The notes below the pieces were generated by a model. It saw only the letters and a program-made list of their open reading frames with translations, was not told the origin of the DNA and made no database searches. Shown here piece after piece: positions 52,539 to 61,895 of a stretch of 64,000 nt of DNA. Position numbers and translations under genes: made by a program. Source of the DNA: Sedimentitalea sp041224545 (GTDB lineage: Bacteria > Pseudomonadota > Alphaproteobacteria > Rhodobacterales > Rhodobacteraceae); contig NZ_JBGFGP010000166.1 of the NCBI RefSeq assembly GCF_041224545.1, forward strand, positions 309,406 through 373,405, read 5' to 3'. Each line of letters starts with the position of its first letter. The stretch's first letter is position 1.

Positions 52539-53783
52539 ATGAAACGATATTCTGCCTTTGCTATCGCCCGCGAAGCGCTGCGCAACCATACCGGGTGGGA
52601 ACGGGCCTGGCGGGCCGCAGAGCCGCGAAAGCAGTATGATGTGATCATCGTCGGCGCCGGTGGGCATGGCCTGGCGACGGCCTATTACCTCGGCAAGAAT
52701 TTCGGCATCACCAATGTGGCAATCCTCGAAAAGGGCTGGCTTGGCGGCGGCAATACCGGGCGCAACACAACGATCATCCGGTCGAACTATTTGCAGGATC
52801 CCTCGGCCGCGATCTATGAAAAGGCGCGCAGCCTTTACGAGACGCTGAGCCAGGATTTGAACTACAATGTCATGTTCTCGCCGCGCGGGGTGATCATGCT
52901 GGCCCAGACCCAGCACGAGGTTCGCGGCTATCTGCGCACCGCCGAGGCAAACGCCCTGCAAGGGGTCAAGACCCGGTTCATCAGCCCCAAACGTGTCAAG
53001 GACCTGGTGCCGATCATCAATCTGGACGGGCCGCGCTATCCGGTTCTGGGCGGGCTCTGGCAGGAACGCGGCGGCACTGCCCGCCATGATGCGGTCGCGT
53101 GGGGGTATGCGCGCGCCTGTTCCGACATGGGCATGGACATCATCCAGAAATGCGAAGTCACCGGGATTCGCCAGCAAGACGGCAAGGTCGTGGGGGTCGA
53201 GTCAAGCAAGGGGCCGATCGACTGCCGCAAGCTCGGTATCGTGGTGGCAGGGCATTCCGGTGTGCTGGCCGAGATGGCCGGGTTCCGGTTGCCGATCGAG
53301 TCGGTGGCGTTGCAGGCGCTGGTGTCCGAACCGATCAAGCCCTGCATGGACGTGGTGGTGATGGCCAATACCGTACATGGCTACATGAGTCAGTCCGACA
53401 AGGGCGAGATGGTCATCGGGGGCGGGGCTGACGGGTACAACAACTATACCCAGAGGGGCAGCTTCCACCATATCGAAGAGACGGTGCGGGCGCTGGTCGA
53501 GACATTCCCGATGATCTCGCGCCTGAAGATGCTGCGTCAATGGGGTGGCATCGTCGACATGACCGGCGACCGCTCGCCGATCCTGTCCAGAACGCCGCTC
53601 GAGGGGTGTTTTATCAATTGCGGCTGGGGCACCGGCGGCTTCAAGGCGATTCCCGGATCGGGCTGGGGCATGGCGGAACTGATGGCGCGGGGGCATTCCC
53701 CGCTGACCGATGCGTTCTCGCTGGATCGCTTCAGGGAAGGGCGCTTCATCGACGAGAGTGTTGCCGCCGGGGTGGCGCACTGA
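52539..53783 (+). CDS. soxB: Sarcosine oxidase subunit beta
   Basis: A 414-residue FAD protein with VIIVGAGGHGLATAYYL (about 32-48) and GWLGGGNTGRNTTIIRSNY. The end has GCFINCGWGTGGFKAIPGSGW. It is the FAD/FMN-bearing subunit of the heterotetrameric enzyme that converts sarcosine to glycine and a one-carbon unit. Its neighbours soxD, soxA and soxG follow after a TfoX-like gene. It allows use of glycine-betaine-derived sarcosine. Confidence 0.94.
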   Translation: MKRYSAFAIAREALRNHTGWERAWRAAEPRKQYDVIIVGAGGHGLATAYYLGKNFGITNVAILEKGWLGGGNTGRNTTIIRSNYLQDPSAAIYEKARSLYETLSQDLNYNVMFSPRGVIMLAQTQHEVRGYLRTAEANALQGVKTRFISPKRVKDLVPIINLDGPRYPVLGGLWQERGGTARHDAVAWGYARACSDMGMDIIQKCEVTGIRQQDGKVVGVESSKGPIDCRKLGIVVAGHSGVLAEMAGFRLPIESVALQALVSEPIKPCMDVVVMANTVHGYMSQSDKGEMVIGGGADGYNNYTQRGSFHHIEETVRALVETFPMISRLKMLRQWGGIVDMTGDRSPILSRTPLEGCFINCGWGTGGFKAIPGSGWGMAELMARGHSPLTDAFSLDRFREGRFIDESVAAGVAH

Positions 53784-53784
53784 T

Positions 53785-53831
53785 GCAAATTTCTTCAAAG
53801 AAATTTGCCAAGAACTTTCGAAAGTTCTTGG
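53785..53831. repeat. Two abutting perfect palindromes between soxB and the TfoX-like gene
   Basis: GCAAATTTCTT and AAGAAATTTGC flank CA at 53785-53808. Immediately after, CCAAGAACTTT and AAAGTTCTTGG meet at CG (53808-53831), a 24-base perfect palindrome. Both can form strong hairpins in RNA. It may be an intergenic mobile repeat or a processing/termination site that lowers expression of downstream genes. Confidence 0.85.
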
Positions 53832-53855
53832 GCCGCCGAGGGGGGAGCTAGCGCC

Positions 53856-54188
53856 ATGTCCTGCTCCGAAGCGATGGCCGACATCATGCGCGCGGATCTG
53901 GGCATCGGGCCCGGGCTGTCCGAGAAGAAGATGTTTGGCGGTATTTGCTTTCTGCTGCATGGCAACATGATCGGCGCGATCGGCAAGGACGGTGCGCTGT
54001 ATCGGCCGGGCAAGCCGAATGAGGCGGAGGTGCTTGAGCTGCCCGGCGTCACGCCAATGGTCATGGGTGGGCGCAGAATGGGCGGATTCGTGCGCCTCGG
54101 TGCTGAAGCTTTTGCCGATGATACCACCCGCCGCCGACTGACCGAAATTTCGCTGGGCTTTGTCGCCAGCCTGCCACCGAAAGGATGA
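53856..54188 (+). CDS. TfoX N-terminal domain protein
   Basis: A 110-residue protein with the TfoX/Sxy N-domain pattern (LSEKKMFGGICFLLHGNMIGAIGKDGALYRPG and a late FVRLGAEAFADD). The family is named after a competence regulator, but single-domain members have no assigned job. It lies between soxB and soxD, in the same direction. ATG at 53856 follows a GGGGGGAG-rich site. Whether it was inserted into the sox operon or is part of it is unclear. Confidence 0.85.
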   Translation: MSCSEAMADIMRADLGIGPGLSEKKMFGGICFLLHGNMIGAIGKDGALYRPGKPNEAEVLELPGVTPMVMGGRRMGGFVRLGAEAFADDTTRRRLTEISLGFVASLPPKG

Positions 54189-54192
54189 GACG

Positions 54193-54522
54193 ATGCTGAT
54201 CCTCACCTGCCCCTATTGCGGTGTAGCCGCCGATGAAACCGAACTGGCCTGCGGGGGCGAAGCGCATCTGACGCGTCACGGTCCGGGATCGTCGGAGGAC
54301 GCGTTCCACGGTTATATGTTCTCTCGAAAGAACCCGCGCGGCCTGCATCTCGAGCGCTGGCGTCACGTGCAGGGATGCGGCAAGTGGTTTCACGCCGCGC
54401 GGGACACCGTGACCTTGCAGGTGTTCGGAACCTATCCGGCGCAGAGCCATGAACCGCCGGAAGACATCGTCAGGGCCATTCGGCGGCGCCATCCCGACTG
54501 GACGTGGGAGGGGGCCGCATGA
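54193..54522 (+). CDS. soxD: Sarcosine oxidase subunit delta
   Basis: A 109-residue protein with LILTCPYCGVAADETELACGGEAH and QGCGKWFHAARDTVT, the four-cysteine zinc site of SoxD. It is a structural subunit. The ATG at 54193 lies four bases after the TfoX stop, with GAGAC-type sequence in front. Confidence 0.92.
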   Translation: MLILTCPYCGVAADETELACGGEAHLTRHGPGSSEDAFHGYMFSRKNPRGLHLERWRHVQGCGKWFHAARDTVTLQVFGTYPAQSHEPPEDIVRAIRRRHPDWTWEGAA

Positions 54523-54565
54523 GCTGTCACGTAACGCAATCCGGTTTGCCAATCGAGGTGCGACA

Positions 54566-57500
54566 ATGAGCAAGAGACTGAGCACCGGGGGCCGCCTGAT
54601 CGACCGCTCAAGGCGCATCGGGTTTTCCTTTAACGGCAAGCCGCTGGCCGGTCATCCGGGAGATACGCTGGCCTCGGCCCTGCTGGCCAATGACCAGATG
54701 ATGGTTGGCAGGTCGTTCAAATACCACCGTCCGCGCGGCATCGTGGCCTCGGGTGCGGAAGAGCCGAACGCGCTTGTGAACATGGGGGAGGGCAAGCGGT
54801 TCGAACCCAATCAGCGCGCCACCACCACAGAGCTGTTCGACGGGCTGACCGCGCGCAGCCAGAACCACTGGCCATCGCTGGACTTCGACATAGGGGGCAT
54901 CAACACGCATCTGTCCCGGCTGTTGCCGGCGGGTTTCTATTACAAGATGTTCATGTATCCGCGCGCCTTTTGGAAAAGCGTTTACGAACCTTTCATCCGC
55001 CAATCGGCCGGACTGGGTCAGGCCCCCACCGAGCGGGATGCGGATACCTATGAACATTTCCACGCCTTTACCGACGTGCTGGTCATTGGCGGCGGTGTTG
55101 CAGGCCTGCTGGCGGCACGCCATGCGGCCGAGGCCGGTGCCAGGGTTCTGGTTCTCGAACAGACCGCGCATTGGGGCGGGCGGTCACCGGTCGATGGCGG
55201 TACGGTCGATGGCAGCCCTGTGGCGCAGTTCATCGACGAAACGGTTTCCGCGCTCAGGCAGATGCCGAACGTCACCCTGCGTACGCGCTGCATGGGCGCG
55301 GGTGTATACGATCATGGTTACGTTCTGGGGTATGAGCGGCTGACGGATCACCTGCCCTACGCGCAGGGGCCACGGCATCGGCTCTGGCGCATCCGGGCGA
55401 AACAGATCGTCACCGCGACGGGCGCCATCGAACGCCCGCTGAGCTTTGCGGGCAATGACATCCCGGGCGTCATGCTGGCCTCGGCGATGCGCGATTACGT
55501 GGTCGATTACGCCGTATCACCGGGCGAGCGTATTGTTGTCGCCACCAACAACGACGACGGCTATCGCACGGCCATCTGCCTCAGGAACGCGGGCGTGAAC
55601 GTGTTGCGGGTGCTGGATGCCCGCAGTGCCGGGGGCGGCGCGCTGATGGACGACGCGCGCGCGCTTGGCATTCGCGTCGATCCGGGCCGCGCGATTGCAA
55701 AGGTTGGTGGCGGCAAACGGGTGCAAACGGTACAGATATGTGCGCAGGATGGCGTCGGCGGCGCTCTGGAAGCGGTGAAATGCGATGCCGTCGCCATGTC
55801 GGGCGGCTGGTCGCCGGTGGTTCACCTCTGGTCGCATTGTGGCGGCAAGCTGCTGTGGGACGAGGCACAGGCGCATTTCCGGCCGGACCCGGAGCACCCG
55901 CCGCTGGGTGCGGATGGCAGCGGTTTTGTCCGGGCCGCCGGAGCATCGAACGGCGCACTGGCATTGGGCGATACGCTGGCCGATGCGACAGAGGCGGGCA
56001 AAGCTGCGGCCAAGGCTGCCGGGTTCAAGCGACGCAACACCAGGGCGCCCGTCGGTGAGGCGGCGTCCGAACGGCCGCTCGAGGCCGTCTGGTTGATGCC
56101 GCAGCAGGCAGATGTGGGTGTGCGCTCGAAATCGTGGCTGGATTTTCAGAATGACGTAAAGGTGTCGGATGTACAGCTGGCGGCGCGCGAGGGGTTCGAA
56201 AGCGTCGAGCATACCAAGCGCTATACTACACTCGGCATGGCGACGGATCAGGGGAAATTGAGCAATATCAACGGCCTTGCGATCCTTTCTGATGCGCTGG
56301 GCCAACCCATTCCGGCGACGGGAACGACCACGTTCCGCCCGCCCTACACGCCGATTTCGATGGGGGCGATTGCGGGCGAGGCGCGCGACGAGGTGTTTCA
56401 GCCGATCCGCCGCACACCGATGCATGACTGGCACGATGCACACGGGGCCGACTGGGAGCCGGTGGGCCAATGGCGGCGGCCCTATGCGTTTCTGCGCGGG
56501 TCCGAAACTGCGCATGATGCGGTGATCCGCGAGGTCAGGAACACCCGCGCGGCGGTTGGGCTTCTGGATGCATCCACGCTTGGCAAGCTGATCGTCAAGG
56601 GGCCGGATGCCGGGCGTTTTCTCGACATGCTCTATACCAACATGATGTCGAGCCTCAAACCGGGGCGGTGTCGCTATGGCCTGATGTGCAACGAGAACGG
56701 CTTTCTCATGGATGACGGCGTGGTCGCGCGCATCGACGAAGACACGTTCCTGTGCCATACAACCACCGGCGGTGCCGAGCATATCCACGCCCACATGGAG
56801 GAATGGCTTCAGACCGAATGGTGGGACTGGCAGGTTTACGTGGCAAATGTCACCGAGCAATATGCCCAGATCGGTGTTGTCGGACCGATGGCGCGCAAGC
56901 TGCTGGACAAGATCGGGGGCATGGACCTGAGCGCGGAGGCGTTGCCGTTCATGGCCTGGGCGGATGGACGGATTGGCGGGTTTGATGTCCGCGTGTACCG
57001 GATTTCGTTCTCGGGCGAGCTGAGCTATGAAATCGCCGTTCCCGCTTCGCAAGGCTTGGCCTTCTGGGAGATGCTGATCTCGGCGGGCGAAGAGTTTGGC
57101 ATCATGCCCTATGGCACCGAGGCGTTGCATGTGATGCGCGCCGAAAAGGGATTTATCATGATCGGGGATGAAACCGACGGCACGGTCATTCCGCAGGACC
57201 TTGGGATGGACTGGGCGATTTCCAAGAAGAAGGAAGACTATCTTGGCAAACGCGCGCAGGCGCGCAGCCACATGGTCGACCCGGACCGCTGGAAACTGGT
57301 CGGGCTGGAAACCACCGATGGATGCGTGCTGCCCGACGGGGCCTATGCGGTGGGCGAGGGGGTGAATGCCAACGGTCAAAGGGTGACTCAGGGCCGGGTG
57401 ACGTCCACCTATTACTCGCCGACGCTCGATCGCGGGATCGCGATGGGGCTGGTTCTGCACGGGCCGGACCGGATGGGCGAAGAGATCACATTCCCCTGTA

Positions 57501-57577
57501 CGGACGGCAAGACCTATACCGCCAGGATCGTCGATCCGGTTTTCTATGACAGGGACGGGGAGAAGCAGAATGTCTGA
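54566..57577 (+). CDS. soxA: Sarcosine oxidase subunit alpha
   Basis: A 1003-residue protein of normal length. The N-terminal part has the 2Fe-2S-like ferredoxin fold (FSFNGKPLAGHPGDTLASALLAN) and an NAD-binding motif VLVIGGGVAGLLAARHAAEAG (about 171-191). The C-terminal third is a GcvT-type folate-binding domain ending YTARIVDPVFYD. It transfers the one-carbon unit to tetrahydrofolate. ATG at 54566 has GAGG at 54555-54558. It ends with an 8-base overlap with soxG. Confidence 0.94.
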   Translation: MSKRLSTGGRLIDRSRRIGFSFNGKPLAGHPGDTLASALLANDQMMVGRSFKYHRPRGIVASGAEEPNALVNMGEGKRFEPNQRATTTELFDGLTARSQNHWPSLDFDIGGINTHLSRLLPAGFYYKMFMYPRAFWKSVYEPFIRQSAGLGQAPTERDADTYEHFHAFTDVLVIGGGVAGLLAARHAAEAGARVLVLEQTAHWGGRSPVDGGTVDGSPVAQFIDETVSALRQMPNVTLRTRCMGAGVYDHGYVLGYERLTDHLPYAQGPRHRLWRIRAKQIVTATGAIERPLSFAGNDIPGVMLASAMRDYVVDYAVSPGERIVVATNNDDGYRTAICLRNAGVNVLRVLDARSAGGGALMDDARALGIRVDPGRAIAKVGGGKRVQTVQICAQDGVGGALEAVKCDAVAMSGGWSPVVHLWSHCGGKLLWDEAQAHFRPDPEHPPLGADGSGFVRAAGASNGALALGDTLADATEAGKAAAKAAGFKRRNTRAPVGEAASERPLEAVWLMPQQADVGVRSKSWLDFQNDVKVSDVQLAAREGFESVEHTKRYTTLGMATDQGKLSNINGLAILSDALGQPIPATGTTTFRPPYTPISMGAIAGEARDEVFQPIRRTPMHDWHDAHGADWEPVGQWRRPYAFLRGSETAHDAVIREVRNTRAAVGLLDASTLGKLIVKGPDAGRFLDMLYTNMMSSLKPGRCRYGLMCNENGFLMDDGVVARIDEDTFLCHTTTGGAEHIHAHMEEWLQTEWWDWQVYVANVTEQYAQIGVVGPMARKLLDKIGGMDLSAEALPFMAWADGRIGGFDVRVYRISFSGELSYEIAVPASQGLAFWEMLISAGEEFGIMPYGTEALHVMRAEKGFIMIGDETDGTVIPQDLGMDWAISKKKEDYLGKRAQARSHMVDPDRWKLVGLETTDGCVLPDGAYAVGEGVNANGQRVTQGRVTSTYYSPTLDRGIAMGLVLHGPDRMGEEITFPCTDGKTYTARIVDPVFYDRDGEKQNV

Positions 57578-58136
57578 ACCGGTCAGCGCCATGCACAACG
57601 CCAGCCATGATGGCATCGCCGCGGTCAGGGAAGACGGGCTCCAGGGGATGATCACCCTGCGCGGTGACCTGTCCGCCGGGGCGGTCGGATCGGTGATCAA
57701 AGACGTGGCGGGGTTCGCGGTGCCCGAGGTCGGGCGCATATCCGGCGACCGGAAGGGGGGGCTGTGCTGGATGTCGCCGGATGAGCTGCTGGTCCTGTGT
57801 CCGCATGAAGACGCCGATGCACATGTCGAAAAGATGCAGCAGCGGCTGAAAGGCACCCATTCGCTGGTGGTCAACGTGTCGGATGCGCGGGCGCTGTTTC
57901 GTGTGAGCGGTCCTGCCGCGCGTGACGTCATGGCGAAGTTGTGCCCGGTCGATTTCTCACCGGATGCCTTCACGCCGGGGATGTTCCGGCGCACCCGAAT
58001 GGCGCAGGTTCCCGCCGCGCTCTGGATGAGCGACGACGAGACCTTTCATATCATCTGTTTCCGGTCTGTGGCGGAATATGTGTACGGTCTTCTGAAAGTG
58101 GCCTCTCAGCCGGGCAGCGAGGTTGGCGCATTCTGA
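57570..58136 (+). CDS. soxG: Sarcosine oxidase subunit gamma
   Basis: A 188-residue protein of the GcvT-related SoxG fold, with GLCWMSPDELLVLCPHEDAD and LVVNVSDARALFRVSGPAARDVMAKLCPVD. It completes the enzyme. It starts inside the end of soxA and is the last gene of the operon; no folate-linked genes (glyA, purU) follow before the IS6 element. Confidence 0.93.
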   Translation: MSEPVSAMHNASHDGIAAVREDGLQGMITLRGDLSAGAVGSVIKDVAGFAVPEVGRISGDRKGGLCWMSPDELLVLCPHEDADAHVEKMQQRLKGTHSLVVNVSDARALFRVSGPAARDVMAKLCPVDFSPDAFTPGMFRRTRMAQVPAALWMSDDETFHIICFRSVAEYVYGLLKVASQPGSEVGAF

Positions 58137-58560
58137 CCATAGGTCGCGGGTTGTGATGCGACTGGGCATCAGTTGCCCGGAAGGAGCATGAATCGGGGAT
58201 GTCAAATGCCAGACAAATCCGGCTTTTGCATAAGACATCTCACCCACATCCAGAAAACGGACGTTCATGCGGCAGACAGCGAAGGTAAAAATGGAGCCCA
58301 TGGCGGTCATTTTGGTGTCATGCCGCGCGCGCACGCAGCGGCAAATATCCTGCACAAGCACGAGATGGTATGATGCGGTGCGGCGGCGATTTCGGCCGTT
58401 TGTGAACCGCGCAGAATTTTTGAAGCCGGCAATTCACAGGCTGCGGACAAAGCTGCATCTGAACTGCGCGGACCAATATCCGCTCCGGCAGAAAGGACAC
58501 TTGTTGCCCTTTTTGAATTCTCAGAAAACAAAAGGGCCTTCACGCGCCTTAAGTTTCGGA
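58137..58560. other. Intergenic space between soxG and the IS6 element
   Basis: No gene recognised. A minus-strand frame of 78 codons at 58307-58543 has no known domain. GCCCTTTT (58506-58513) and AAAAGGGC (58530-58537) form a hairpin that could act as a weak bidirectional terminator. Base composition is less GC-rich than the genes. Confidence 0.4.
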
Positions 58561-59398
58561 GGCTTTGTCAGGTTGCCTGACCCTGAGTGCTACGATCCGC
58601 CAACACGGTTTTCAGGCGGCCAGATCTGCGGCATAGTCGGTCCAAAGGCTGAACGCGTCAGACCTCGCATGGCGGTATGACCGGGCGGAGAGGCGATGGC
58701 ATTTCGGCCGGGACAAGGTGGCGATCTGATCGTGGGCAGAGAGGAACAATTGCGCCTGGCTCGCAGACTTGAAGCGCTCCATGATCTTCTCTCGTCGCCG
58801 GGTGTGCCGATGCGAGGCTTCGGCCCGATTGTTCAACCCATTGTGCTGGCGATATTCGATCCCGGCTTTGGCTGCGGCATAAGAGCCGAGCTTGTCGGTG
58901 ACCAGCGCGCGCGGCTGGCCCCCTCGCCGAAACAGCTTTCGAAAGAAGCGTTTGGCTGCGCTCGTGTTCCGACGCGACTGAACCAGGATATCCAGCACAT
59001 CCATTGCCCGGCAGGCGATCGCGAAGCGATCTGCCGAGAGGGGCCATTGGCGTCGACCGCCCGCCAGAGCCAGTGCTTCTTGCCCTTGATCGAGATCACG
59101 ACCGCGTCGAGATGCCATTTGTCCGCCGGGCCGGGACGCTCGCGACGGATCCGGGCGGCGAACTGCCCGCCAAAGCGCGCGACCCAGTCCCGCACGGTCT
59201 CGTAGGAAACCCGAATCCCACGTGAGGCAAGCAGATCTTCGACATCCCGCAGACTGAGAGCGAACCGATGACAGGCCCAGACCGCGTAGTCGATCACGGC
59301 GCGCGGAAATCGGAAGCCCTTGATGCGGGACAGATCGCATAGATTCAGCAGGACCCTTCGCTATCCGGAGGTCGGGCGGTCTGCAAACTGACAAAGCC
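58561..59398 (-). mobile_element. IS6-family insertion sequence, inactive
   Basis: Imperfect terminal inverted repeats bound 838 bases: the left end GGCTTTGTCAGGTTGC at 58561 matches the right end read inward as GGCTTTGTCAGTTTGC (59398 inward). The length suits an IS6 element. The transposase is frameshifted. The eight bases on each side (GTTTCGGA and GTTCAGTG) are not a direct repeat, so the copy is old or was shaped by recombination. Confidence 0.85.
58612..59330 (-). pseudogene. IS6-family transposase, frameshifted
   Basis: The first part (down to about 59045) reads RVIDYAVW-type sequence with FALSLRDVEDLLASRGI, VSYETVRDWVARFGGQF and WHLDAVVISIKGKKHWLWRAVD, the DDE start. One frame away the rest continues as DVLDILVQSRRNTSAAKRF, ALVTDKLGSYAAAK and NNRAEASHRHTRRREKIM, ending at 58612. 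The frame changes around 59040. The normal start codon is also not seen (CTG in its place). No functional transposase is expected. Confidence 0.88.
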
Positions 59399-59460
59399 GT
59401 TCAGTGCCATTTTCCATTCTGGTTTGGATTTCTTTTAACCCTGCACTTTTTCCGGCACGT

Positions 59461-61095
59461 CTATTTCAACAGAGCGGCGGTTTCATCAGCTTCCAGTTCA
59501 CGCATGTTCTGGCAATCAAAGATCGGTTCGGACACATGCGCCAAGGTGATCTGTGTCTTGGCAATTTTGTTGCTGGCGGTTCGCGGAAATTCGTCGACAT
59601 AGGCTACGTAACGCGGACGCTTGAAGGCGGCGAGACGTTCCGAATGCGCCTTCACTGCCTCGGGCGGCATGTCTGCTGGCGCGGTACCATCCGTTAGTTT
59701 CAAAAGCACCATGACTTCTTCGCTGCGTATTTCATCCTTGACTGCAACTACCGCGGCCTCGGCAATCAGCGGCGCTTCACACATGGCGGCTTCGACCTCA
59801 TTTGCCGAGATGTTTTCGCCGGCGCGCTTGATCATTTCTTTCAGGCGTCCAACGATGCGGTGATAGCCGTCTTCGTCCTTGACGAACAGGTCTCCCGAGC
59901 GGAACCAGTCGCCGTCAAAATACTCGGTGTTGGCATCCGGACGTTTATAGTAGCCCAGCATGATCGAGCGGCCACGGATTTGCAGCTCTCCCGGCTCGCC
60001 GGGCTCACATTCGTTGCCATCTGCGTCCACCACGCGGGTTTCGCGATACGGCGCTGCAAGACCACAGGTATTACGTTGCAGTTTTTCGCGGCTGTCCTGA
60101 GGGCAGATGATCGCGGGGCCAACTTCGGTCATGCCGAAACTGTCGCGCGCCACGAGATTGAAGCGTTCCTCGGCCTCGACCCGCGCTGAGGGTCGCCAGC
60201 CGAAAGCATGCACATATTTCAGCGGAAGCGTTGCATCGTCGGGGGAGGGTGGCACCTTTTTCATTAGGGGTTGCGGCAGCACGCAGTAGTGCGCGTCGTT
60301 TTCGCGAATCCAGGTCAGGAAGTTCGTCAGGCTCATTTTCGAGGCGATGATCGCCTTGCCGCCAATTGCCATGGCCGACAGGAAAGACCACTGCCCGTCC
60401 ATATAGAAAAACGGTGCCCAAAAGAATAGGTTGCGATTGCCATAGTGGTTGTGCACTTCGGCTATCGAGTGGCTGAGTACGATCCAGTAGTCCTGGGTCA
60501 GCATGCAGCCCTTTGGAAAACCTGTGGTGCCGGATGTGTATTGCAGGTTGGCAATATCGTCGGCACGGACAGGATAACCGGGGTCAAACTCGGCCAATTC
60601 ACCGCCCGCTTCCAGATCGCCCAGATCGCTCGCGATCACGGTCATCGGCGTGTCCAGCAGGTCCGGACGTTGTTTCATGTCTTCGAAAGCAGACAGGTAC
60701 TGATCGCCGATGATCAAACCCTGCGCATCGGATTGGTTCAGGATATAGTCCAGCTCTCTGCCACCGTAAGCAGTGTTCACCGGGACCAGCACCGCGCCGA
60801 TCTTCATAATTGCAAACCAGACGAGAACCGAGGCCGGGCTATTGGGCAGCATCACCGCGATATGGGCCCCTTTGCGATAACCACGCTCCAGAAGGCTCGC
60901 GGCAATGCGGTTCGACCTGCGGTGCAGAGCGTTGTAACTGATTTGCGCGCCGTCCTGGAAATAATCCAGTGCGATGGCGTCGCCGTACTTCTCGGCCTGT
61001 GCGGCACAAAAGGCAGGCAGGCTTTCGGGAAATCCCTTGGCAGCAATTTTGACACCAAGCGCGTCGACCTCGATTTGACCTGGATGTTTGCTCAT
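59461..61095 (-). CDS. Acyl-CoA/carnitine-CoA ligase-like AMP-binding enzyme
   Basis: A 544-residue adenylate-forming enzyme: LQYTSGTTGFPKGCMLT (about 184-200), a DSFGMTEVGP region, GDWFRSGDLFVKDEDGYHRIVGR and the C-terminal SNKIAKTQI with the catalytic Lys. It joins a carboxylic acid to CoA. The layout resembles CaiC-type crotonobetaine/carnitine-CoA ligases, but the substrate is not certain. It overlaps the hydratase gene by four bases and belongs to a decaying cluster with a polyamine-type ABC transporter. Confidence 0.85.
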   Translation of the reverse strand: MSKHPGQIEVDALGVKIAAKGFPESLPAFCAAQAEKYGDAIALDYFQDGAQISYNALHRRSNRIAASLLERGYRKGAHIAVMLPNSPASVLVWFAIMKIGAVLVPVNTAYGGRELDYILNQSDAQGLIIGDQYLSAFEDMKQRPDLLDTPMTVIASDLGDLEAGGELAEFDPGYPVRADDIANLQYTSGTTGFPKGCMLTQDYWIVLSHSIAEVHNHYGNRNLFFWAPFFYMDGQWSFLSAMAIGGKAIIASKMSLTNFLTWIRENDAHYCVLPQPLMKKVPPSPDDATLPLKYVHAFGWRPSARVEAEERFNLVARDSFGMTEVGPAIICPQDSREKLQRNTCGLAAPYRETRVVDADGNECEPGEPGELQIRGRSIMLGYYKRPDANTEYFDGDWFRSGDLFVKDEDGYHRIVGRLKEMIKRAGENISANEVEAAMCEAPLIAEAAVVAVKDEIRSEEVMVLLKLTDGTAPADMPPEAVKAHSERLAAFKRPRYVAYVDEFPRTASNKIAKTQITLAHVSEPIFDCQNMRELEADETAALLK

Positions 61096-61874
61096 TCCGC
61101 CGCGTCCTTCTTGGCGAGGGGTGGGGTTGTCGATTGGACCGAGCGCGCCAGATGATACATGTGTCCCGCCAGCGCCATGCCGTCAGCGCGGCTCATGTCG
61201 AGGCTGCGTTGATAGCTTTCCATCTCGACACGAATGCCCAGCGGCGGATGCGACGCGATCTTTTCCGCCGCGGCCTGCGCGGTTTCCATCAGCTTGTCCG
61301 GTTCCACTACGTCATTCAGAAGCCCAAGGCGCATCGCCTTATCGGCGTTGATCTTTTCCCCCAAAAGCACCAGTTCCATGACCGCCACGTGGTTCAGCGC
61401 CTTGCCCATGCCGATCGCAGCCGCAGCGCCCCCCATGCCGTAGGCGATTTCGGGCATACCCAGAACCGCGTTCGCGGAGGCATAGCGGATGTCGGTCAGC
61501 GCATTCAGGTAGATGAACCCCTGACCGAAGCAATAACCGTTTACGGCGCCGATGATCGGCTTGTAACGCGGCATCGTCAGGATTTCGTGTTCCCAGCCGG
61601 GGTATTCGTGGGTGTCATAAGACCGCGAAGGGTTCAGGTGGCGCTCGACCTTCTCCAGGGGGGTGCGTTCGGGGCGCTTGGTCTTTATATCGTCACCTGC
61701 GCTGAACGCCCGGTCCCCGGCACCGGTCAGGATGCCGCAACGAATGTCGCGGTCCGCGGTGAACTCGGTCAGGATCTCGAACAATTGCTTGTGCATGTCT
61801 GGGTTCAACACGTTCAGTGGTGGGCTGTCGAATGTGATCCTGGCGATATGGCGGGACTTTTCGTAACGGATCAT
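61092..61874 (-). CDS. Enoyl-CoA hydratase/isomerase family protein
   Basis: A 260-residue crotonase-fold protein. GAGDRAFSAGDDIKTK (about 51-66) and GAVNGYCFGQGF (about 108-119) form the oxyanion hole, and MPEIAYGMGGAAA follows. It acts on a CoA thioester, probably the product of the neighbouring ligase. A CaiD-like carnitine role is suggested by the pair but not proven. The 4-base overlap with the ligase marks an operon. Confidence 0.87.
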   Translation of the reverse strand: MIRYEKSRHIARITFDSPPLNVLNPDMHKQLFEILTEFTADRDIRCGILTGAGDRAFSAGDDIKTKRPERTPLEKVERHLNPSRSYDTHEYPGWEHEILTMPRYKPIIGAVNGYCFGQGFIYLNALTDIRYASANAVLGMPEIAYGMGGAAAAIGMGKALNHVAVMELVLLGEKINADKAMRLGLLNDVVEPDKLMETAQAAAEKIASHPPLGIRVEMESYQRSLDMSRADGMALAGHMYHLARSVQSTTPPLAKKDAAE

Positions 61875-61895
61875 TTTTTCTCTCCGGTCTTGGGG

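Noticed and set aside
53785..53831. Ordinary terminator after soxB
   Set aside because: There is no T-run after the second palindrome and the same-strand sox genes continue downstream; a repeat or processing site is more likely.
58307..58543. A 78-codon minus-strand frame after soxG
   Set aside because: No domain, no clear ribosome binding site, and it lies beside an old insertion element; treated as non-coding.
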